From: an uncultured Ruminococcus sp.
Lineage (GTDB): Bacteria > Bacillota > Clostridia > Oscillospirales > Ruminococcaceae
Length of the DNA: 8,044 nt
Reading direction: 5' to 3'
Assembly (NCBI GenBank): GCA_902783235.1
Contig: CACZQG010000018.1
Location: 1 to 8,044 of the forward strand
The first letter of the stretch is position 1. The number at the start of each line of letters is the position of its first letter. The position numbers and the translations under genes are program-made. The notes beneath the pieces were generated by a model. It was not told where the DNA came from, did not search any database, and saw nothing but the letters and a program-made list of their open reading frames with translations. Below, in pieces: positions 1-6,546 of the stretch.

Positions 1-380
1 CTGCCTTTGTTCATGGTAATTCCTCTTTCCGAGCGTGTGCGCTCTTTAAAGTCTTTACCACTATTATAGCATGAAATCCAGCTACGTAAAAGCTTTCTGC
101 TTGTTATTTTGTATTTTGCGCAAATTTTATATTGACTAGATTTTCCAGACAGATACTCTTCAACAGCTTCTCTTTTGGTTTCTGCTGAGTATTTCTTATT
201 TGTTCTTGAGACTTTGACAAAGTCTATTCCATCTGATTTTGCTCGATTTACCAAAGTTCGGATGACATAATCCGATACTCCGTATTTTTCTCCTATTGCT
301 CTGTAACTAACTTTTCCATCTTGATACTCCTGAACTGCAGCTATTCGTTCTTCATTTGTTAGCTTACTTCCTCTTGACAC
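1..380 (-). CDS. IS3-family transposase OrfA, N-terminal part (runs off window)
   Basis: An open frame of 126 full codons starts at GTG (378-380) and continues past the left edge. The start is fixed by an in-frame TAA 15 nt upstream, by AAGGGGG at 388-394 spaced 7 nt from GTG, and by the absence of any ATG in frame nearby. The product begins with SRGSKLTNEERIAAVQEYQ. It shows two tandem helix-turn-helix units, roughly residues 8-50 (RAIGEKYGVSDYVIRTLV around the recognition helix) and 64-106 (KICAKYKITSRKLLRSWI). A third unit seems to begin at ITMNKG, where the window ends. This is the usual build of IS3-family OrfA, which binds the terminal repeats and is normally joined to OrfB by programmed -1 frameshifting; that junction is not visible here. 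Whether the element is intact cannot be told. The family call is firm and the subgroup is not assigned. Confidence 0.85.
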   Translation of the reverse strand, partial: MSRGSKLTNEERIAAVQEYQDGKVSYRAIGEKYGVSDYVIRTLVNRAKSDGIDFVKVSRTNKKYSAETKREAVEEYLSGKSSQYKICAKYKITSRKLLRSWISCYNSGKDFKERTRSERGITMNKG

Positions 381-387
381 AAAATAA

Positions 388-439
388 CCCCCTTAGAGTT
401 TTCACACTTTTGTTTTTTCGTGTGTCTACCCTAAGGGGA
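388..439 (-). promoter_or_regulatory. Hairpin that would sequester the orfA ribosome binding site
   Basis: On the minus strand the segment 439-428 (TCCCCTTAGGGT) pairs with 399-388 (ACTCTAAGGGGG). This gives a 12-bp stem with two G-U pairs, at 439/388 and 430/397. After a 3x3 internal loop, CACAC (424-420) pairs with GTGTG (407-403) around a 12-nt A-rich loop. The 3' strand of the outer stem contains the whole Shine-Dalgarno sequence of orfA (388-394). A transcript entering from outside would carry both arms. One started from the -10 box at 439-444 would begin near 432 and lose about half of the left arm. This matches the known way some IS elements block translation from impinging transcription; the pairing is seen, the function is inferred. 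Confidence 0.6.
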
Positions 440-444
440 TTATA
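439..444 (-). promoter_or_regulatory. -10 box TATAAT inside the IS left end
   Basis: A perfect TATAAT lies within the terminal sequence, reading toward orfA. At 16-18 nt upstream, which is flanking DNA, there is only a C-rich stretch and nothing like TTGACA. In IS3-family elements such as IS911 and IS2 a strong promoter forms when the two ends are joined in the circular intermediate, the right end giving the -35 and the left end the -10. The lone -10 fits that arrangement; the right end is not available to confirm it. Confidence 0.5.
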
Positions 445-447
445 TCA

Positions 448-500
448 TTTTCTTAATCGGGGGGGATTATATTTGAAGATTTATTGAACGACAGACACTA
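448..500. other. Short spacer between IS end and GH43 stop
   Basis: These 53 bp contain no gene and no hairpin followed by a T-tract on the minus strand, so no terminator for the GH43 gene is seen. The spacer holds a run of seven G (459-465) and, on the minus strand, a second AATATAATCCCC-like stretch (462-472) with its TATAAT at 466-471, 27 bp outside the one in the IS end and in the same orientation. Confidence 0.6.
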
Positions 501-3299
501 TCATTTTATCCCTATACTTCTTTTCAATATAAGAAGATCAATAACATTTACTTTTCCGTCATCATTCATATCAGCATTTATGGGAGACGTAAGATCTCCG
601 TTTTTTACAAGATATTTACGAAGCATTATTATGTCCGTAAGCCTGATTTCTTTGTCATTATCTACATCACCCTTTAGTGTGTTATTGATAGGAGCTGTTG
701 GTGTTGTCGCTGATGTTGTTGTAGTTGTGGAGACTGTAGTCGTTACAGTAGAGGCAGTGGTGATTTTAGTATCTGTAACTGCGATCCATTTCTGACAGTC
801 GTTACCGTTTGGTTCCCATTGAGCTATATTGGCACCTGGCTCATTACTTGCGTTTGCCACCTCAAGCAGTTTGCCATCTTTAGATGAGCGAGTCATTATT
901 CTGTAAGTACCATCCAGATTCATGGCGAACTTAAAAAGCATTGAACTGTCATTACCTGAATATTCGGCAAGAGCCAGATTTCCGCCATTAGTATCTCCCT
1001 GGGAACGTAATACATACTTTTCATCACGTAGTGAATGGATATAGTAATAGTTTCCTCCACCTGTAAATGGCTTCAATACCCACTGCTGACAATCAAAACC
1101 ATTTGAGTCCCACTGTTGTATATTTGAATTATTTTCCGTTTTTCCATCCTTAATATCCATTACAAGACCGCTGTTCTTATTCTTAAATGTATATATAAAG
1201 CTTGTATTCATTTCGATACCGGGTTCTTCCGCTTTTTCAAATATCCAGTCCTGGCAGTTAGCACCGTTATTTACCCACTGTTGAACATTAGCTCCGCTTT
1301 GAGATTGTGCATTTTCAACTTCAACAGCTGATTGACAGTTAGTAATCTTGGTCAGAATTTTATATGAGCCATCAGGATTCTTTGTCATCATAAATTTCTG
1401 GTTTTCATTACCATTAAAATTATATCCGGCAATGTTAGTTCCGTCGGATGTTTTTTTACCATTTATATCAAGTGCCATTGAAGCCCCATCGCCTGTGTTG
1501 GAAATGAGATAATAATAACCATCACCTGCTGAAAAAAGTCTCCACAATGTCTCACCGCCGCTATTATTTTCATCGCACTGGAAGGCATTGGAATTTGAGG
1601 ATTTGGAAAGATCTATACCTAAGTATTTTCCGCTATGAACATTTTTTATACGGTATGTAGAGGCCTCTGCAAAAGCAGCTGCCTGTGTTGAAGTTGTATC
1701 TTCCGCTGCATTATAAGCTGCTTTCTTGCTTCCCCATATGCATGCATTGTTTGCTGTAGCAGTAAATGTCATTTTCTTTATCATTGAGTCCGATTCATCC
1801 GATTGAACAAGAAATGCCCCCTTATAGGTAATATCTCCATAAGTCAGAGACATATATGGAGTACCGTTTTTCATTGTCCAGGTACCACTAATATCACCTG
1901 TCACTGTACCATTTTCATTAAGTATAGCTTTACATGGCTTGTCAACATTTGCATATTGCTCATTGGTAAAGTCCAGGTTGGGAGAATGAAAAATAAACTC
2001 ATATTCACCTGAAATAGCTTTGACAGAATGTCCGTTTGGTGAAAGGGATTCACCGGAATACTCATACGGAGCAGCTGTGATCCAACCATCTTCATTCATA
2101 ATAAGCTGATGGACTCTCACTTCATGAAAACCGGGATTGTAATTATCAAACTTTGTATGATATATTACATACAGCTTTCCATCATTATCCATAAGGGCCG
2201 AATTGTGTCCTTGTGCCCTAAATGGCTCTTTATTACAGCTCCATTGGTAATTAGCCATCAGACGCATACCTGTCCATCCGTTGGTATTATTATGTACATT
2301 ATCTGATGCTGCCTTGGTGTATATTGCGCTGTTTCCGTTTTCATCCACATAAGGACCGTCAGGATTTGAACTTCGGAATACACGCATATTGTAGCCGCCA
2401 TAGGTATTGAACCAACCATAGGAAACAAATAAATAGTAATAGCCCTTACCTGTCACAGGATCTTTCATATACTCTATATACGGACCTTCGCCTGAATTCC
2501 ACCATCCTCCAGCCGCTTTTTTTCCCATATAAGCATCGGAAACGTTTGCTTTTGTTTGATATTTTACATTATAGTCACGAAGTCCGGTGTTTTCATCCAG
2601 TTCCAGCATATACAGTCCGCCGAACCAGGAACCATAGATCATCCAGAGCTTGCCTTGTTCATCATAAAAAACACACGGATCGATAGCATTGGTGCCATAT
2701 GCCGAATTCCAGCGTCCATTGGTAAGATAACGGCTAAGATCGGGATTTGAACCGAGCACCCGCTCAACATCCGTATTTTTATAGCTGTTCATGGCATTAG
2801 CCGGATCAGTCTCAAAGCCTGAATATACTATAGTATCCTTATATGTATATGGACCATCCACTTTATCCGCAGTACATAGAACTATAGAACTATGCCAATC
2901 GTTACCGTTAACACTCAGATACATACAGTACTTTTTCATTTTAGGATTATAGATGATATCCGGTGCCCAGAGATTGCCTGACAGATCATATCCGTTTGAT
3001 GTATTAGACCATTTTGCAGGAATAGCCAGGTCTGTGTATATGTCCTTGAAAAAAGTTGTATTTTTTGTTCCAAGATTGGAATTTGCAGCAACTGTCCAGT
3101 TTTTCAGATCCTTTGAACTTGCAGCCGATAAATGTGATCCGGCAATAAAGTAGCTGCCATCCGAGAGCTTAATAACAGATGGGTCATGAACTGATACACG
3201 CTGATACGCTGCCGAAATACTCATACTGCTGACAAGACTACTTGTAAGCATAACACATGAGGCGATTACTCCTGATAGGATTTTTTTAAGCTTTACCAT
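501..3299 (-). CDS. Secreted GH43 endo-arabinanase-like enzyme with two ricin domains and dockerin
   Basis: The product is 932 aa, numbered from ATG 3297-3299. AAGGAG at 3306-3311 lies 6 nt before that ATG; an in-frame GTG at 3314 overlaps this site and is rejected. Residues 1 to about 31 are a signal peptide (KLKK, hydrophobic core, cut near ISAA/Y). About 35-420 is a GH43 five-bladed propeller: VHDP gives the catalytic base Asp39, AIDPCVFYD the pKa modulator Asp207, GEGP the acid Glu271, and His365 in AQGHN fits the central metal-binding His. About 430-525 resembles the C-terminal domain of Abn2-like endo-1,5-alpha-L-arabinanases. About 548-688 and 700-841 are ricin-type beta-trefoils with QxW motifs. 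About 846-870 is a Thr-rich linker. About 877-932 is a type I dockerin with both calcium loops complete (Asp878/880/882/889 and Asp910/Asn912/Asp914/Asp921). It should act outside the cell on arabinan or pectin side chains, docked on a cellulosome scaffoldin. Endo versus exo action is not proven. Confidence 0.9.
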   Translation of the reverse strand: MVKLKKILSGVIASCVMLTSSLVSSMSISAAYQRVSVHDPSVIKLSDGSYFIAGSHLSAASSKDLKNWTVAANSNLGTKNTTFFKDIYTDLAIPAKWSNTSNGYDLSGNLWAPDIIYNPKMKKYCMYLSVNGNDWHSSIVLCTADKVDGPYTYKDTIVYSGFETDPANAMNSYKNTDVERVLGSNPDLSRYLTNGRWNSAYGTNAIDPCVFYDEQGKLWMIYGSWFGGLYMLELDENTGLRDYNVKYQTKANVSDAYMGKKAAGGWWNSGEGPYIEYMKDPVTGKGYYYLFVSYGWFNTYGGYNMRVFRSSNPDGPYVDENGNSAIYTKAASDNVHNNTNGWTGMRLMANYQWSCNKEPFRAQGHNSALMDNDGKLYVIYHTKFDNYNPGFHEVRVHQLIMNEDGWITAAPYEYSGESLSPNGHSVKAISGEYEFIFHSPNLDFTNEQYANVDKPCKAILNENGTVTGDISGTWTMKNGTPYMSLTYGDITYKGAFLVQSDESDSMIKKMTFTATANNACIWGSKKAAYNAAEDTTSTQAAAFAEASTYRIKNVHSGKYLGIDLSKSSNSNAFQCDENNSGGETLWRLFSAGDGYYYLISNTGDGASMALDINGKKTSDGTNIAGYNFNGNENQKFMMTKNPDGSYKILTKITNCQSAVEVENAQSQSGANVQQWVNNGANCQDWIFEKAEEPGIEMNTSFIYTFKNKNSGLVMDIKDGKTENNSNIQQWDSNGFDCQQWVLKPFTGGGNYYYIHSLRDEKYVLRSQGDTNGGNLALAEYSGNDSSMLFKFAMNLDGTYRIMTRSSKDGKLLEVANASNEPGANIAQWEPNGNDCQKWIAVTDTKITTASTVTTTVSTTTTTSATTPTAPINNTLKGDVDNDKEIRLTDIIMLRKYLVKNGDLTSPINADMNDDGKVNVIDLLILKRSIGIK
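504..674 (-). other. Type I dockerin coding segment
   Basis: The segment encodes two F-hand calcium-binding repeats, DVDNDKEIRLTD and DMNDDGKVNVID, each with ligands at positions 1, 3, 5 and 12 and each followed by a hydrophobic helix (IIMLRKYL and LLILKRSI). Positions 10-11 are L-T and V-I, and positions 17-18 are R-K and K-R, so the two halves are similar but not identical for cohesin contact. It ends the protein directly before the stop codon, with no sign that the nearby IS trimmed it. Confidence 0.9.
786..1295 (-). repeat. Three diverged ricin-type repeat motifs inside the GH43 gene
   Basis: Three related blocks lie at 1245-1295, 1080-1130 and 786-836. They encode GANVQQW..NGANCQDW, NSNIQQW..NGFDCQQW and GANIAQW..NGNDCQKW. 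Each has the QxW or AQW motif and the N-G-x-(N/D)-C-Q-x-W tail of beta-trefoil lectin subdomains. The first closes trefoil 1; the second and third open and close trefoil 2. The protein repeats are clear while the DNA is diverged, so these are old duplications and not a recent expansion. Confidence 0.8.
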
Positions 3300-3305
3300 T
3301 GATTT

Positions 3306-3311
3306 CTCCTT
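3306..3311 (-). promoter_or_regulatory. Ribosome binding site of the GH43 gene
   Basis: AAGGAG on the minus strand, 6 nt before the ATG at 3297-3299. It decides the start: the upstream in-frame GTG (3312-3314) is part of the leader and directly abuts this site. Confidence 0.85.
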
Positions 3312-3352
3312 CACAACAATAATGACTTATTTGAAAATAAATGTACATATAT

Positions 3353-3382
3353 ATAATATCACATATACCATATGTTTATCAA
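3353..3382 (-). promoter_or_regulatory. Predicted sigma-A promoter of the GH43 gene
   Basis: On the minus strand TTGATA (3377-3382) and TATTAT (3353-3358) are separated by 18 nt, and the -10 is preceded by TGA, giving an extended -10 (TGnTATTAT). The predicted transcription start is near 3346, which leaves a leader of about 46 nt. The region is very AT-rich, so alternative -10 boxes (TATATAT) exist nearby. No CRE-like catabolite repression site was recognised. Confidence 0.5.
3361..3375. repeat. Inverted repeat ACATAT-N3-ATATGT in the promoter spacer
   Basis: ACATATACCATATGT has two perfect 6-bp arms around three bases and falls wholly between the predicted -35 and -10 boxes. That is a classic place for a repressor operator, but AT-rich DNA yields short palindromes by chance, so this is a candidate only. 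Confidence 0.35.
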
Positions 3383-3397
3383 TGCTATTAGTAAACA

Positions 3398-3416
3398 AAT
3401 TGAACACTGTTTAATT
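3398..3416. promoter_or_regulatory. 19-nt near-palindrome upstream of the GH43 promoter
   Basis: AATTGAACACTGTTTAATT has two 9-nt arms around a central C, with one mismatch between the arms. Its centre at 3407 is about 61 nt upstream of the predicted start and 16 nt upstream of the -35 box, a position typical of an activator site. It lies well outside the terminator of the preceding operon. Which regulator would bind is unknown. Confidence 0.45.
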
Positions 3417-3461
3417 GTGAATTATTACCATTAGAAACTTGAACTCACTATTGTAAATCAG

Positions 3462-3504
3462 AAAAGCAGCAGATAACAGAAATCAAATCTGTTATTTGCT
3501 GCTT
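3462..3504 (-). terminator. Rho-independent terminator of the nitrogen operon
   Basis: The arms 3488-3504 and 3464-3480 form a 17-bp stem with a single A-C mismatch in the minus-strand RNA and a 7-nt loop (3481-3487). The stem is followed by TTTT and then CTGATTT. It begins 12 nt after the asnB stop codon. The stem is strong and the T-tract short. On the plus strand no T-tract follows, so it is read as acting on the minus strand. Confidence 0.8.
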
Positions 3505-3515
3505 GAATAAATGAT

Positions 3516-5096
3516 TTATGATCCGCTTTCTCCATAATTGGAAAGAACACGAGCAGAAGGATCATTTACATTACATCCTTCCCAATCCTTATTTGGCATC
3601 CAGAAATCTACGATCATTTCACTGTTTCCGGGATAGTATTTTTCAAAGATCTCCCGGTACAGAAGGGATTCCTTTGTAAAAGGTTTAGCATGAGAATATT
3701 TTGCCGCTTTTTCAGAAAAATCCTCTTGTGTATAGCATTTTTCAGCATACTCCTTAAGATAATCTACCATTGAATGACCTACAGCATCTGAAAATGCTGC
3801 CTTTTCCCGATATAATATGTCATGAGGAAGATAATCCCCCTCAAAAGCATGACGCAGAAGATATTTTCCTTTGCCATATTTATTGATTTTTTTCTCAGGG
3901 TCTATAGCCATAACATATTTTACAAAATCAAGATCACCGAACGGCACTCTTGCTTCAAGAGAGTTTACAGAAATGCATCTGTCTGCACGCAGTACATCAT
4001 ACATATGCAGTTCATGAACTCTTTTGACCGACTCTTTTTGAAATTCTTCAGCATTTGGTGCAAAATCAGTATACTTATATCCAAAAAGCTCGTCTGATAT
4101 TTCACCGGTAAGAAGTACTCTGATATCTGTCTGCTTATGTATCGCCTTACAAAGCAAGTACATTCCCATACTTGCACGGATGGTAGTAATGTCAAATGTA
4201 CCCAAAAGCCTGATAACATCATCCAGAGCATTGAGTACATCATCCTTGGTGATAATGACTTCTGTATGGTCACTGCCTATATAGTCAGCGACCTGTTTTG
4301 CATATTTCAGATCAATAGCATCAGTATTCATTCCGATAGCAAAAGTCCTGATGGGTTCATCTGATTTCTTCTGCGCAATAGCACATACCAATGAAGAATC
4401 AAGACCTCCAGACAGCAAAAATCCCACCTTTGCATCAGCATCAAGACGTTTTTCAACTCCGATCACCAGCTTATCATGAATATTTTTGCAAATAGTTTCA
4501 AGATCATCATGAATTACATTTTCAACCTTTGTAATATCACGGTAGCATATAAATTTTCCATCTTTAAAAAAATGTCCCGGAGGAAATGGCATGATCTTTT
4601 TGCAGCATCCTGTTAAGTTTTTCGCTTCGCTGGCGAATACATAACATCCGCTTTCTGCTATTCCATAGTATAAAGGACGAATACCTATAGGATCACGGGC
4701 AGCAATAAAGCTCCGATTTTTACTGTCATAAATAATCAGTGCATATTCAGCATCAAGCATATCGAACATCCCAGTTCCATATTCCTTGAACATTGGAAGG
4801 AGTATCTCACAATCGCTGTCACTTTTAAAAGTATATCCCAGCTTTTTAAGATTCTCTCTTATGGCTTTGAAACCATATATTTCACCATTACATACTGCCC
4901 AATCTCCCTGATGTTCAAATGGCTGCATTCCTTCAGGAGTAAGTCCCATTATAGAAAGCCTCTGAAATCCAAGTACGCCATACTGCAGATCTATTATACG
5001 ACAGTCATCAGGACCTCTTGATATTGTGGCTTCAAGCCCGTGAGTGACTGCCTTCATACCATCCGTTTTTCCCAAATATCCCATTATAGTGCACAT
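3516..5096 (-). CDS. asnB: Asparagine synthetase, glutamine-hydrolysing
   Basis: The 526-aa product turns aspartate, glutamine and ATP into asparagine, glutamate, AMP and PPi in the cytoplasm. The start is the ATG at 5094-5096, which makes Cys2 the N-terminal nucleophile after Met removal and has GGAGGAG (5103-5109) 6 nt upstream; a longer reading from TTG 5114 would bury the cysteine. Residues 2 to about 185 are the class-II glutaminase domain (Cys2, QRLSIMG, NGEIYG with Asn70/Gly71, Asp95, RDPIGIRPLYYG). About 205-500 is the synthetase domain with the PP-loop SGGLDSS (229-235), GEISDE (331-336) with the key acids present, EARVPF and YREIFEKYYP. Length and motifs resemble E. coli AsnB (554 aa). 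One oddity is Ile333 where most relatives have Gly in GEG(S/A)DE. It is the last gene of the operon, 14 nt after purF, and a terminator follows. Confidence 0.95.
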   Translation of the reverse strand: MCTIMGYLGKTDGMKAVTHGLEATISRGPDDCRIIDLQYGVLGFQRLSIMGLTPEGMQPFEHQGDWAVCNGEIYGFKAIRENLKKLGYTFKSDSDCEILLPMFKEYGTGMFDMLDAEYALIIYDSKNRSFIAARDPIGIRPLYYGIAESGCYVFASEAKNLTGCCKKIMPFPPGHFFKDGKFICYRDITKVENVIHDDLETICKNIHDKLVIGVEKRLDADAKVGFLLSGGLDSSLVCAIAQKKSDEPIRTFAIGMNTDAIDLKYAKQVADYIGSDHTEVIITKDDVLNALDDVIRLLGTFDITTIRASMGMYLLCKAIHKQTDIRVLLTGEISDELFGYKYTDFAPNAEEFQKESVKRVHELHMYDVLRADRCISVNSLEARVPFGDLDFVKYVMAIDPEKKINKYGKGKYLLRHAFEGDYLPHDILYREKAAFSDAVGHSMVDYLKEYAEKCYTQEDFSEKAAKYSHAKPFTKESLLYREIFEKYYPGNSEMIVDFWMPNKDWEGCNVNDPSARVLSNYGESGS

Positions 5097-5102
5097 TTTC
5101 TT

Positions 5103-5109
5103 CTCCTCC
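5103..5109 (-). promoter_or_regulatory. Ribosome binding site that fixes the asnB start
   Basis: GGAGGAG on the minus strand with 6 nt to the ATG at 5094-5096. It lies in the 14-nt gap between the purF stop (5111-5113) and asnB, so the two genes do not overlap. Confidence 0.9.
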
Positions 5110-5110
5110 G

Positions 5111-6532
5111 TCAATCATGTATCTTACTGTCAAATTTATTTTTCTTATCTGCTCCGGTAATACTAATAGGGTATTTACCGGAGAAACATCCTGAGCATAT
5201 GCCCATACTGTCTCCCACAAGATCGCAAAGCTTATCTTGCGGAAGAAAAGCTAAGGAATCTGCACCAATATGCTTTGCAATACTTGCAGCTGAGGTATAT
5301 TTATTTGCTATAAGATTTTCTTCCGAATCAATGTCTGTACCAAAATAACAGGGATGCATAAATGGAGGAGATGATATCCTGACATGAACTTCTCTGGCTC
5401 CTGCATCATGAAGAAGCTTCACGATTCTTGCACTGGTAGTACCTCTGACTATGGAATCGTCTATCATTACAACACGTTTATCCTTTACCGTTTCCCTTAT
5501 GACATTAAGCTTTATTCTTACCGCATTTTCTCTTTGATGCTGTTTGGGTTGAATAAAACTTCTGCCAATATACTTATTCTTGATAAAGCCTGTTCCATAA
5601 GGTATACCGCTTTGTTGCGCATAGCCCAATGCAGCGTCGAGTCCGGAATCAGGTACACCTATTACTATATCTGCATCAACAGGTGAAGTCTCGGCAAGTA
5701 TTCTTCCTGCCTTTATCCTTGCATGATGAACTGAAGTTCCTTCTATAACCGAATCCGGTCTTGCGAAATAAATGTACTCAAAGATACAAATATTACTTTT
5801 ACTCTTAACATGAGTACATATAGAATGTACCCCCATTTTAGAAATCACAACTATTTCTCCCGGCTTTACATCACGTATATAATCTGCACCAACTGCCTCA
5901 AGAGCGCACGACTCAGAAGCTGCTACATACGCACCATCCGAAGTTTTCCCTATACATAGTGGGCGAAAGCCGTTCACATCACGAAAAGCAATAAGCTTAG
6001 TCGCAGTCATAATTATACACGAGTATGCACCTTTTATTTTAGGTATTGCTTTTTCTACTGCCTCCTCTGTTGAAGAACAATTGAGACGTTCATGAACTAT
6101 TGTATAGGCTATAGCTTCCGTATCTGATGTGCCGTGAAAAATGGCACCTGATAGTTCAAATTTACGTCTTAATTCTCCTGCGTTTACTAAATTACCGTTA
6201 TGAACAAGAGCCAGATTTCCCTTAATATGACGAATCACCAAAGGTTGTATATTATTTGGATTCTTTCCACCAAAGGTGGAATACCTTACATGACCTAATC
6301 CTATATTTCCCTGCCCCAGTTTATGCAGTGAATCGCTGTCAAAAACATCTGAGACCAGACCGTCAGCACGCTTATGACTGAATACACCGTCATCACATAC
6401 CGCGATGCCGCAGCTTTCTTGACCTCTATGCTGCAAAGCATATAAACCAAAATATACGCTTGAAGCTGCATCGGTTCTCTTATGTTCAAAAATACCAAAA
6501 ACTCCACATTCCTCATGTAATGAATCAAACAT
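5111..6532 (-). CDS. purF: Amidophosphoribosyltransferase (glutamine PRPP amidotransferase)
   Basis: The 473-aa product makes 5-phosphoribosylamine from PRPP and glutamine, the first committed step of purine synthesis. Residues 1-8 (MFDSLHEE) are a short propeptide that exposes Cys9 (CGVFGIF), as in the Bacillus subtilis type. The glutaminase domain shows YALQHRGQES, HVRYST, HNGNLVN (Asn112/Gly113) and GTSDTE. The PRPP loop is VVMIDDSIVRGTTS (354-367). Four cysteines for a [4Fe-4S] cluster are present: Cys249, Cys395, and Cys446/Cys449 in GICSGC, so it is the oxygen-sensitive Fe-S type expected of an anaerobe. All main catalytic features appear intact. A GAGGT sequence about 10 nt before the ATG overlaps the stop of the upstream ANTAR gene, suggesting translational coupling. 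No other purine genes flank it; it sits among glutamine-related genes, so it may be controlled by nitrogen supply rather than only by purines. Confidence 0.95.
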   Translation of the reverse strand: MFDSLHEECGVFGIFEHKRTDAASSVYFGLYALQHRGQESCGIAVCDDGVFSHKRADGLVSDVFDSDSLHKLGQGNIGLGHVRYSTFGGKNPNNIQPLVIRHIKGNLALVHNGNLVNAGELRRKFELSGAIFHGTSDTEAIAYTIVHERLNCSSTEEAVEKAIPKIKGAYSCIIMTATKLIAFRDVNGFRPLCIGKTSDGAYVAASESCALEAVGADYIRDVKPGEIVVISKMGVHSICTHVKSKSNICIFEYIYFARPDSVIEGTSVHHARIKAGRILAETSPVDADIVIGVPDSGLDAALGYAQQSGIPYGTGFIKNKYIGRSFIQPKQHQRENAVRIKLNVIRETVKDKRVVMIDDSIVRGTTSARIVKLLHDAGAREVHVRISSPPFMHPCYFGTDIDSEENLIANKYTSAASIAKHIGADSLAFLPQDKLCDLVGDSMGICSGCFSGKYPISITGADKKNKFDSKIHD

Positions 6533-6546
6533 ATTTTTATATACCT

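Larger units (their letters stand above)
1..447 (-). mobile_element. Left end of an IS3-family insertion sequence (partial)
   Basis: The element reads leftward and leaves the window, so only its left end and most of orfA are seen. The proposed outer boundary is at 447, where the minus strand begins TGATATAATCCCCTTAGGG and continues TAGACAC. It starts with the TG dinucleotide usual for IS3-family ends, and an AT-rich end leading into a TAGACA segment is what I recall of related Firmicutes elements. The start of orfA lies 67 nt inside. The right end, orfB (DDE integrase) and the target-site duplication are outside the window, so the boundary rests on the end sequence alone. The element sits 53 bp downstream of the GH43 stop codon in the same orientation. 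Confidence 0.75.

Noticed and set aside
459..465. Run of seven G as a phase-variable tract
   Set aside because: It is intergenic, short, and lies in no promoter spacer or reading frame with evident switching potential.
484..795. Plus-strand ORF of 103 aa, rich in Val at its C-terminal end
   Set aside because: It is antisense to the Thr-rich linker and dockerin of the GH43 gene; the Val run is the reverse reading of Thr codons. It has no family resemblance.
3300..3314. Upstream GTG start for the GH43 gene
   Set aside because: The GTG directly abuts the AAGGAG site serving ATG 3299, has no site of its own, and would put acidic residues before the signal peptide.
3462..3504. The long hairpin as a bidirectional terminator
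   Set aside because: The plus-strand side is followed by GAATAAATG with no T-tract, and no plus-strand gene leads into it.
3462..3504. The hairpin as an ANTAR target
   Set aside because: It is a single stem with a 7-nt loop lacking the A1/G4 hexaloop pattern, and it lies after the operon rather than in a leader.
5097..5114. Upstream TTG start for asnB giving a 4-nt overlap with purF
   Set aside because: It would place six residues before the catalytic Cys and includes the ribosome binding site in the coding region; ATG at 5096 satisfies both.
5384..5686. Plus-strand ORF of 100 aa inside purF
   Set aside because: purF is full length with all active-site motifs across this stretch, and the antisense product has no recognisable domain.
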